A stretch of DNA of 15,238 nt, taken from positions 1-15,238 of the forward strand of contig CAZWSC010000071.1 in NCBI GenBank assembly GCA_964636385.1, given 5' to 3'. Below the pieces are notes generated by a model, which saw only the letters and a program-made list of their open reading frames with translations, ran no database searches and was not told where the DNA came from. This stretch comes from CAZWSC01 sp964636385. Its GTDB lineage: Bacteria > Eisenbacteria > RBG-16-71-46 > CAIMUX01. A program made the position numbers and the translations under genes. Shown here in pieces: positions 8,510-14,425 of the stretch; positions within the stretch are counted from its first letter, which is position 1, and each line of letters begins with the position of its first letter.

Positions 8510-8892
8510 ATGGGAAGCAGGCGTTCCCGGTTCGATCGGAACACCATCCGGGGGTCGGACCGACATTATGCGGCCAAGGCGTCTGCGAAGTCAATCCGCG
8601 CATACCTGGGGATTACGGATGTGCTCCGGACGATCCTGTTCGGTTCATTCGCCCGGGGTGAGGCAGATGCGGTCGGCGATGTCGATCTGGTGCTTGTCGA
8701 GGCGACCGACGCCCCGTTCACACAGTGCGGGTTGCGACACCTGGCACTCTTCCGCATGCGGTTTGCTCCGGGGGGGCGGATGCAATCGTGCGCCTTGTCT
8801 CCCGTGCCTCTCCGATGTATGGTCGCATGCTTCATGAATGGTCCGGGATAGTCCACTCCGGAGGATCCGATGCAGGATGTGTACGTGGATAA
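8510..8892 (+). pseudogene. Minimal nucleotidyltransferase (MNT-like), frameshifted in a G7 run
   Basis: The frame from ATG 8510 encodes ILFGSFARGEADAVGDVDLV, the GS...DxD signature of the DNA polymerase beta-like minimal nucleotidyltransferases. In this frame the sequence after the seven Gs at 8770-8776 loses family character. Stepping back one base there (equivalent to one missing G) gives ADAIVRLVSRASPMYGRMLH and stops at TAA 8890-8892, which reads like a normal C-terminal half of such a protein. It is therefore a recent single-base frameshift, an assembly error at a homopolymer, or slippage. The frame is open upstream to 8381, but that part is not family-like and no ribosome site decides the start. 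MNT proteins often pair with a HEPN protein in toxin-antitoxin systems; no HEPN gene is seen here. Confidence 0.6.
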
Positions 8893-8928
8893 TGGTCCCC
8901 CGCAACTTCCCAGGGAGCAGATCGTCCG

Positions 8929-9417
8929 ATGACCACAGCACTCCCGGCCGTCGACCATGCCGCCGTCGACGCCTACTGGAGGCGTATCGTGGCCGATGGC
9001 GTGGTCCGGGCCGGTGCACCCTTTCCCGCCTCAGTGGGTCCATTCGGTGACTCCGTCGAGCTGGCCGACGAGCTGGTCGAGCTGGTGATCCGGGGCACCA
9101 AGCGAGCCACCGCCGGCGCGTTGGCCCAGTACGAACTGGAGAACGAACCCATCCCGGCGCCCGGTGATCTCTGGATCGTCACCGACGGCGCAGGCGCACC
9201 GCGCGCCCTCGCGCGCACAACAGAAGTGCGTGTCGGTCCGCTGGACTCAGTTGACGACGCCTTTGCGTGGGACGAGGGGGAGGGCGACCGCAGCCGCGCC
9301 CGCTGGCTGGCCGATCACGAGGCCTTCTTCCGGCGCCTCATGCCCACGATCGGCCTGGAGTTCACGCCCGACATGCCGACCGTGTTCGAGCGTTTCGAGG
9401 TCGACCACCTCGCATGA
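8929..9417 (+). CDS. ASCH domain-containing protein
   Basis: A 162-residue soluble protein resembling the ASCH (PUA-like beta-barrel) family over most of its length. A helical N-terminal part carries AVDAYWRRIV. The GTKRAT motif (56-61) is the typical basic ligand-facing stretch. PIPAPGDLWIVTDGAGAPRA (75-94) follows, then TTEVRVGPLDSVDDAFAWDE (98-117) and WLADHEAFFRRL. ASCH proteins are predicted RNA-binding proteins, and some members have ribonuclease or amidohydrolase activity; which applies here is unknown. ATG 8929 has GGGAG about 11 bases upstream. It lies 36 bp after the broken nucleotidyltransferase gene and is intact, while the genes on both sides of it are degraded. Confidence 0.88.
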   Translation: MTTALPAVDHAAVDAYWRRIVADGVVRAGAPFPASVGPFGDSVELADELVELVIRGTKRATAGALAQYELENEPIPAPGDLWIVTDGAGAPRALARTTEVRVGPLDSVDDAFAWDEGEGDRSRARWLADHEAFFRRLMPTIGLEFTPDMPTVFERFEVDHLA

Positions 9418-9553
9418 TCGCGTTGGCGGTGTGCGTGCCGTGGTGCTCACATGACTCCGGCAGCAGCCTCTGCTGACTATCATCCACAATGCAGCAAGCA
9501 CGGGATAGCCGCGATCTCCTGTGTGGTGGTACACATGATGCCGAGGTGCACAG

Positions 9554-10239
9554 ACGCCATCGAGGGATTCCACAACCAGGGACTACCGGGAACGCATCAA
9601 CCGGGTCATCTTCCACATCGAGGCTCATCTCGGTGAGCCCCTGTGCCTGGAAGAGCTCTCGAAGGTGGCGTTCTTCTCACCTTCCCACTTCCATCGGATA
9701 TTCGCCGCCTTCCCCGGCGAGCCGCTGGCGGCGTTCATCCGTCGCCTGCGCCTCGAATGTGCCGCGCAGCGGCTTGTCCACCTGGATGCATCTGTAACGG
9801 AGATCGCCCTCGATGCCGGCTATGAGACCCCGGCCGCGTTCACACGCGCCTTCTCGGCGCACTTCGGTGTCGCTCCCTCGGCGTACCGCGGGAGAAACCA
9901 GCCGGTCCCGCCTCGCGGATGATCGGCATTTCCCACGACGCCCCACATGTCACAGACGAGTCCAGGTTCCGCTATGACGCCTGCGTGACCATTGATCGCG
10001 AGGTGAAGCCGGACGGAGAGGTCGGCACTAAGACGATCGCCGGCGGCAGGTACGCTGTGTTTCTGCACGCCGGCTCCTACGAGGGATTCCAGAACACCTA
10101 TGATCAGATCTTCAGGGCCTGGCTCCCCGGCAGTGGTGAGAAACTGCGGGAGGAACCCTGCTTCGAGGTCTACCTGAACAGCCCCGACCAGGTGAAGCCG
10201 GATGAGCTCCGGACTGAGATCTGGCTGCCCATCCAGTGA
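9554..10239 (+). pseudogene. AraC family regulator with GyrI-like domain: start codon lost, internal deletion, split frame
   Basis: Frame one gives an AraC-type double HTH: DYRERINRVIFHIEAHLGEP (from 9581), LEELSKVAFFSPSHFHRIF, then VTEIALDAGYETPAAFTRAF and HFGVAPSAYRGR, stopping at TGA 9920-9922. No ATG, GTG or TTG lies in frame between the upstream stop (9536) and 9665, which is already inside the first HTH. An ACG at 9554, with GAGGTG six bases upstream, looks like a mutated ATG. Frame two starts at ATG 9919, overlapping the stop as ATGA. It carries the C-terminal part of a GyrI-like effector domain (MIGISHDAPHV.. to TEIWLPIQ, stop 10237-10239). In intact relatives about 60 residues (the first half of the GyrI domain) lie between the two parts; they are absent here. 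The gene is probably non-functional, though a translationally coupled pair cannot be excluded. Confidence 0.75.
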
Positions 10240-10248
10240 CCGGGCAGA

Positions 10249-11013
10249 TCACCCGCGCCGCACCACGAAGAACTCGTACGCGTAGCAGTCTGCGTGCCGC
10301 CGGTGCATCCCGGGCTCCTGCGCGAGCTGATCGAGGATGCCGATCGCCTCGGCGTCACCGGCGTACCTGCCGCGCATCTCCTTGATCCGCCGCTCCATCG
10401 GCGTGTAGAAGTCCTCCCACCAGGCCTCGTCCGGCATGGTGAAGTGGCCGAGGAGTGAGAAGCCGGTCCTTCCGATGGCGGCAATGACGTCGGGCACCCG
10501 GCCCATGGCCGGGTAGTCGAGGTCGAAGCTTGCCTTGACCTCGGGCGGCGGGTCATCCGTGCGCCAGACCGCATCTGTGAAAGCGAGGAGGCCGCCGGGG
10601 CGCAGCAGCCCGTGGCAGACCCGCAGGCCGCTTTCGATGCCGATGTTGTACAGCGCCCCCTCGGACCAGATGAGGTCGAAGCTCCCGGGCGGCAGCCCCG
10701 GCTGCGCCATGTCGCCGACCATCGGCCGCACCCGCTCAGCGAGTCCGCGCTCGGCAACCGTCGCCTGCAGCCGCTCGATGCTTCGCCCGTTGTTGTCGAT
10801 GGCGGTGATAAGAGCGCCCGGCAGCAACTCAGCGAGCTGGAGTGTCTGCCCTCCGACGCCGCAGCCGAGGTCGAGCACCGCGGGGGATTGCGGCAGGTCG
10901 CCGCACAGACCGAGCGCCCTTTCGGCGCAGGCGCGGTTGCCGGGGCCCTGCCGGGGCAGGCTCTCGAAGAGCTCCAGGAAGATCTCCCAGAAGCGCGGTG
11001 TCGGTTCGGTCAT
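10249..11013 (-). CDS. Class I SAM-dependent methyltransferase
   Basis: A 254-residue Rossmann-fold methyltransferase. Motif I is VLDLGCGVGGQT (46-57), the SAM-binding glycine loop. The acidic residue after strand 2 is in ITAIDNN (Asp73). VGDMAQPGLPPGSFDLIWSE (99-118) contains the adenine-contacting region and motif IV. GLLRPGGLLAFTDAVW gives the post-motif glycine turn. ATG 11013 is supported by GGAGGGT five bases upstream. The closing part (about 170-250) is a variable substrate domain. The methyl acceptor is not recognisable from sequence. The gene converges with the broken AraC gene, whose stop lies nine bases away. Confidence 0.88.
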   Translation of the reverse strand: MTEPTPRFWEIFLELFESLPRQGPGNRACAERALGLCGDLPQSPAVLDLGCGVGGQTLQLAELLPGALITAIDNNGRSIERLQATVAERGLAERVRPMVGDMAQPGLPPGSFDLIWSEGALYNIGIESGLRVCHGLLRPGGLLAFTDAVWRTDDPPPEVKASFDLDYPAMGRVPDVIAAIGRTGFSLLGHFTMPDEAWWEDFYTPMERRIKEMRGRYAGDAEAIGILDQLAQEPGMHRRHADCYAYEFFVVRRG

Positions 11014-11218
11014 GGCATACCCTCCATTGCATCAACAGTGGATGATCCTGGGGATCCATGGAGTCGGCCGCAAGAGGCATTGTAGAGGGTGCGTGAGCGC
11101 CAATGTGGGTGGTGAGAGCCGGGTCCGGGTCGTGGCAACTTCGCTGCGGCGCAGCTTTCGGCGCATGCCCTGGACTCTCCTGGGTTCCCCACCTTGAGAG
11201 GCAGCCGTTTCTGATCTG

Positions 11219-11236
11219 TCTGGATTACCTTACAAT
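11219..11236 (+). repeat. Imperfect direct repeat, copy 1
   Basis: TCTGGATTACCTTACAAT matches 16 of 18 bases of the copy at 11342. It contains CCTTACA, the reverse complement of TGTAAGG at 11439. It lies about 330-340 bp upstream of the sigma-54-like promoter and may be an activator site. Confidence 0.5.
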
Positions 11237-11341
11237 GGTGCGGATCAGCGCCTGACACTGCTGATCATATCTGGTTGATTCGCAAGTGATTAGGTTCCAT
11301 CAGCCCGATACGGATGGCGCGCGTGCAGTCTGTGTCCCGAT

Positions 11342-11359
11342 TCTGGATTTCCTTACAGT
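11342..11359 (+). repeat. Imperfect direct repeat, copy 2
   Basis: TCTGGATTTCCTTACAGT matches copy 1 (11219) at 16 of 18 bases with the same CCTTACA core. It lies about 200-220 bp upstream of the sigma-54-like promoter, a distance compatible with an enhancer-binding activator site. Function is inferred. Confidence 0.5.
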
Positions 11360-11416
11360 AATCTGAATCTGGTGACAACGTCTAACTAGCTGATTGGCAT
11401 CATTCTGGTGAGGGCC

Positions 11417-11459
11417 AAGTGTAAAGCCTGCCCTAGAGTGTAAGGCTAGCAATACACTT
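11417..11459. repeat. Hairpin / inverted repeat AAGTGTA...TACACTT
   Basis: AAGTGTA (11417-11423) pairs with TACACTT (11453-11459), and AGCCT (11425-11429) with AGGCT (11443-11447), enclosing a 13-base loop with a small bulge on each side. The loop region also contains a direct partial copy (AGTGTAAGGCT versus AGTGTAAAGCCT). It could be a dyad operator for a regulator of the PEP-CTERM gene or a structured transcript segment. Confidence 0.5.
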
Positions 11460-11463
11460 TCCT

Positions 11464-11509
11464 GCATCCAGGGATCGAACTTCCTTTGACGGAGTTTGGT
11501 CAGGGATGC
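11464..11509. repeat. Nested hairpin downstream of the first
   Basis: GCATCC (11464-11469) pairs with GGATGC (11504-11509). Inside, AACT(t)CC (11478-11484) pairs with GGAGTT (11491-11496) around a six-base loop. It lies five bases from the preceding hairpin. The two could form one structured element, but the stems are short and chance is possible. Confidence 0.35.
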
Positions 11510-11560
11510 TAGCTCTAGTTGCACCAATGTGATAGGGGGTGGAATCGGACTGGCCAATAG

Positions 11561-11577
11561 TTGGCACGAAATATGAT
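11561..11577 (+). promoter_or_regulatory. Sigma-54 (RpoN)-like promoter of the PEP-CTERM gene
   Basis: TTGGCACG at 11561-11568 matches the -24 element of the sigma-54 consensus (TGGCACG-N4-TTGCW) exactly. After four bases the -12 position reads ATGAT (11573-11577), which keeps the TG but has GA instead of the near-invariant GC. Transcription would start near 11588, leaving a leader of about 50 nt before ATG 11637. PEP-CTERM genes in some bacteria depend on RpoN and the PrsK/PrsR two-component system, which makes the placement plausible. The weak -12 box is the main doubt. Confidence 0.5.
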
Positions 11578-11636
11578 ATATCTGTCCTGCGAGCTTGTTG
11601 TTCACAAACATACTTCAGATTGTGGAGGAGTACTTC

Positions 11637-12374
11637 ATGAAGCATCTGGTTATCGTTCTGACCCTGTTGGTAGCGTTTGGCGCAGTTGCCGAGGCAACGC
11701 CCACGCCGTTCCTGAGCATCGATGATGGTACTTCGACTCGGATAGATACCAATCCTACAGCCTGGATCCGCCTCTACGGCGGACACGACACCTGGGTCCA
11801 GACGAGTCTGAATCCATTCACCATGACGTCACAGCAGATACCCAGCTCATATTCCTGGCTGCTGGAAAACCATTGGTACTGCGTTGACCTCAACGAGGCG
11901 AATGTTCCGGAACCAATAGCGTGGGACTTCTATGACACCGCGACTCTGGACGAGCCTTTTGGAAAACCGTCTGGCCAGGGTTACATCTATGGGAGCATTG
12001 CCGGTCTCCGCAGAGCCGCATGGCTTCTGGATACCTATCACGGCGATGTGTCCAGCTCTCCCACCAGACGTGCTGCTCTTCAGCTTGCGATCTGGGAGGC
12101 TGTCTATGACAACGACCTGGTGTTGGATCTTGGAGATGGTTTGTTCATGGCCTCGGCCAGCGAAGGCGGATCGCCGCTTACCGGAGCGGTTGTGGACTTT
12201 GCCGTGGAGTACTACGAGGCTTCTTACGGCAGGTCAGGCCGTGGTGTCTACGCGGTTGATGGCCAGAACCTGCTTGGCAGGACCGAGATCCCCGAACCCG
12301 GCACCCTCATCCTGCTCGGGATCGTGATCCTGGCCGGGGGGATCGGAGCTGTTCGCAGGCGTAGCTCGCGCTAG
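11637..12374 (+). CDS. PEP-CTERM sorting domain protein with a possible thioester (TED/TQXA-like) domain
   Basis: A 245-residue exported protein. A signal peptide covers residues 1-20 (cleavage probably after AEA). The C-terminus has the tripartite PEP-CTERM signal: IPEPGT with Pro-Glu-Pro at 219-221, a hydrophobic helix LILLGIVILAGGIGAV, and basic RRRSSR. It should be processed by an exosortase and placed on the cell surface or in the extracellular matrix. The ectodomain has WYCVDLN (Cys82) and ALQLAIWEAVYD (Gln149). These contexts resemble the Cys and Gln motifs that form an internal thioester in TQXA/TED adhesins of Gram-positive bacteria; this link is my inference. ATG 11637 has GGAGG eight bases upstream, so the open frame back to 11595 is not used. 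The sigma-54-like site and repeats lie upstream. No exosortase is in the window. Confidence 0.88.
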   Translation: MKHLVIVLTLLVAFGAVAEATPTPFLSIDDGTSTRIDTNPTAWIRLYGGHDTWVQTSLNPFTMTSQQIPSSYSWLLENHWYCVDLNEANVPEPIAWDFYDTATLDEPFGKPSGQGYIYGSIAGLRRAAWLLDTYHGDVSSSPTRRAALQLAIWEAVYDNDLVLDLGDGLFMASASEGGSPLTGAVVDFAVEYYEASYGRSGRGVYAVDGQNLLGRTEIPEPGTLILLGIVILAGGIGAVRRRSSR

Positions 12375-12418
12375 TCGAACTGTCTTTCCTGCGAGTTGTT
12401 CGCACGGGACCAGGGCTT

Positions 12419-12448
12419 CCCCACGGCTCGGCTTGCCGGGCCGCGGGG
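12419..12448 (+). terminator. Strong hairpin after the PEP-CTERM gene
   Basis: CCCCaCGGCtCGG (12419-12431) pairs with CCGgGCCGcGGGG (12436-12448) around a CTTG loop. There is one A-C mismatch and one G-U pair. It lies 45 bp after the PEP-CTERM stop codon and is followed by ATGTTTGC, only a short T-run, so it is a plausible but not classical intrinsic terminator. Confidence 0.55.
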
Positions 12449-12505
12449 ATGTTTGCATGGGCGGCCGGGGGTCATTCGGCCTGGAAAATCCCGATCATCT
12501 TCCTT

Positions 12506-12535
12506 TTGCCCCGGCCTTCGCTCCTGGGCTAGAGT
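12506..12535 (+). promoter_or_regulatory. Possible sigma-70-type promoter of the symporter gene
   Basis: TTGCCC (12506-12511) and TAGAGT (12530-12535) are separated by 18 bp in the gap after the terminator-like hairpin and 125 bp before the symporter start. Both boxes deviate from consensus. The lineage's own promoter consensus is unknown, so this is tentative. Confidence 0.25.
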
Positions 12536-12660
12536 GACGCCCCGAACACAGGTATGTCAGGCCGACCTCCGCCGCCGGCTTATCCGCGCCGGCCGGGCAG
12601 GATCTCCGGGCGGTATGGCCACCCAGCCTGGGCTGGATGGCCCGTACCCGGAGGTTTCGT

Positions 12661-14271
12661 ATGGCGCTCACGATCATAATCACCTATCTGGCGGTCCTGG
12701 TAGTCCTTGGCCTGTGGGCGAGGCGCTCCGGCGGCGCGGGCCCTGAGGGGTACTTCCTCGCCGGCCGCAGGCTCTCCCCGGGCCTGACCCTGATGACCCT
12801 CGCCGCGACCAACTTCAGCGCCTTCACCGTGTTCGGATTCAGCGGCCAGGGGTATGCGATCGGATACCAGTTCTACCCGCAGATCGCGGTGGGGACCGGG
12901 CTCATGGCTGTCATGTTCCTGATCCTGGGGCTTCCGGCCGCTGCCGCGGGACGGAGGTTCGGGCTCGTCACGCCGTCCGAGCTCCTGTGGGTGCGCTTTC
13001 GCAGCAGGCTTGTACAAGGTCTGTCGTTCCTTGTCATGCTGGCTTTCACACTCCCATACCTTGCCATGCAGCCGACGGCGGCGGGATATGCGCTGGAGAC
13101 CCTGCTGGGGCTTCCGTACAGGCTGGGTGCCACTCTCATCGTGGCGGTCATGGTCCTGTACACCTTCCGCTCCGGCCTGCGCGGGGTCGTGCTGACAGAC
13201 GCGCTGCAGGGCCTCATGGTCCCGTTGCTCCTGTGTGTCGTGCTCGGGGTGCTGCTTGTACGGGGCGGCGGGATGGATCTGTTCGCCTCTGTCAGCCGGG
13301 ATCATCCCTCGCTCTTCGCGCGCGGCGGAGAGGGGGGCTACCTGCCAGGGATCTGGATCGGGTACATGCTCCTCTGGATCTGGGCCGATCCGATGTTTCC
13401 GCAGCTCTTCCAGCGCTACTACGCCGCGGGCGGCAGCCGCTCGCTCGCACTGACGGCATGGGCGTATCCTATCGTGACGGGCGCGCTATTCCTGCTGCCG
13501 GTCATGCTGGGGGTGATGGCCCGCAACTGGATCCCCGCACTTCCGGAGGGCGCGGCGCCGGAGAGGATCCTGCCTCTCCTGCTGTCTGCCGTCTGCCCGG
13601 GCGTGCTCGAGGCGCTGGTTCTTGCGGCCGGGCTTGCGGCGCTGATGTCGACGATGGACTCGCAGCTTCTGACACTCTCCTCAATGCTGACACGCGACAT
13701 CTGGGAACCGCTCTCGGGGCGCAGGGCGCCCGTGTGGGCGGGCAAGCTGCTTGTGGTGCTGCTGGCGTCGGCGGGGCTCCTTCTCTCCTTCCGTCCACCT
13801 GCGTCGTTCATGCACCTGGCGAGGGAGAGTTTCACAGGGCTTGCCGCACTCCTGCCTGTATACCTTGGCGCGGTCTACTGGCGGCGCGCATCTGCCGCGG
13901 GCGCGCTGTGCGGGCTGCTGGCCGGGATACTCCTGACGATGCTGTATCACCTGCGGATCCTGACGATCACGATCACCCTGCCCGTGGTGCCGGTTGTGCT
14001 GGGGACCACCGCGGTCTTCTGGATCACGAGCCTTCTGCTGCCTGGAACTGTGGGCAGCCTTCCCGCGGCCGTGATCTTCCCGTGGAAGCGGCTCGCGGGT
14101 CCGGCCCTGCTTTTGCTCGCCTGCTCGGCCCTCAGCCTGAGCGCGCTTCCGGAGGGGACGGCGCTCGGCATCCCGTGGTGGGTCTGGGCATCCGCGGCGA
14201 TCTGCGGGCTCGCGGCGGTGGCGATACGGGACATCGCCATGAGGTCGGATGCGAGATCCACTGCGGAGTGA
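12661..14271 (+). CDS. Sodium:solute symporter (SSS family)
   Basis: A 536-residue inner-membrane protein with about 13 hydrophobic helices, the usual size and topology for the SSS (PutP/PanF/SGLT) family. Family marks are the opening helix followed by GPEGYFLAGRRLSPGLTLMT (27-46), AATNFSAFTVFGFSGQGYA (48-66), YTFRSGLRGVVLTDALQG (167-184), and MSTMDSQLLTLSSMLTRDI (329-347). The last carries the Ser/Thr cluster of the sodium site in the eighth core helix. It should couple sodium influx to uptake of a small organic solute; the substrate is not deducible. ATG 12661 is preferred over 12637 because GGAGG lies six bases upstream and the first helix begins immediately. It is flanked by the PEP-CTERM gene upstream and radA downstream, with no obvious functional link. 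Confidence 0.93.
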   Translation: MALTIIITYLAVLVVLGLWARRSGGAGPEGYFLAGRRLSPGLTLMTLAATNFSAFTVFGFSGQGYAIGYQFYPQIAVGTGLMAVMFLILGLPAAAAGRRFGLVTPSELLWVRFRSRLVQGLSFLVMLAFTLPYLAMQPTAAGYALETLLGLPYRLGATLIVAVMVLYTFRSGLRGVVLTDALQGLMVPLLLCVVLGVLLVRGGGMDLFASVSRDHPSLFARGGEGGYLPGIWIGYMLLWIWADPMFPQLFQRYYAAGGSRSLALTAWAYPIVTGALFLLPVMLGVMARNWIPALPEGAAPERILPLLLSAVCPGVLEALVLAAGLAALMSTMDSQLLTLSSMLTRDIWEPLSGRRAPVWAGKLLVVLLASAGLLLSFRPPASFMHLARESFTGLAALLPVYLGAVYWRRASAAGALCGLLAGILLTMLYHLRILTITITLPVVPVVLGTTAVFWITSLLLPGTVGSLPAAVIFPWKRLAGPALLLLACSALSLSALPEGTALGIPWWVWASAAICGLAAVAIRDIAMRSDARSTAE

Positions 14272-14425
14272 GACGAGCGGCCCGACTCCTGCCCCCCTGA
14301 TCCTCCGGTGCCGAAAGCCGGTCACCCCGCCCGCCCATCCTCCGCGGAAAGGTCGTCATCGGCCGGACTGCAGGATGGACGCAGGGATTGGGCGGTGCCA
14401 AGATACCGGATCACGGAGATGTCCC

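Larger units (their letters stand above)
11014..11636. other. Long AT-richer regulatory intergenic region upstream of the PEP-CTERM gene
   Basis: No gene is supported in these 623 bp. From about 11220 the base composition is clearly more AT-rich than the surrounding genes. The region holds an 18-bp imperfect direct repeat, several TGTAAGG/CCTTACA copies, two adjacent hairpins and a sigma-54-like promoter, each listed separately. It separates the divergent methyltransferase and PEP-CTERM genes. Confidence 0.6.

Noticed and set aside
8742..8757. Second sigma-54-like match, TGGCAC followed by GC
   Set aside because: The GC is one base too close, the -24 box ends in T instead of G, and it lies inside the nucleotidyltransferase reading frame.
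8318..8928. A HEPN partner for the nucleotidyltransferase (toxin-antitoxin pair)
   Set aside because: No frame on either side shows the HEPN RxxxxH signature or a helical domain of the right size.
11464..11520. tRNA-like T-loop sequence (GTTCGATCCC on the minus strand)
   Set aside because: The T-stem does not pair, and no D-arm or anticodon arm of proper size can be drawn.
11300..11786. Minus-strand open frames of about 100-117 codons across the PEP-CTERM upstream region
   Set aside because: No ribosome site or domain, they run into the PEP-CTERM gene antisense, and the region looks regulatory.
12987..14300. 437-codon plus-strand open frame overlapping the symporter gene in another frame
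   Set aside because: The overlapping frame encodes a multi-helix SSS transporter with conserved motifs. This one is Gly/Arg/Ala-rich noise.
14307..14326. GGTGCCG/CGG(T)CACC hairpin between the symporter and radA genes
   Set aside because: Bulged, short, and without a T-run, so not supportable as a terminator.
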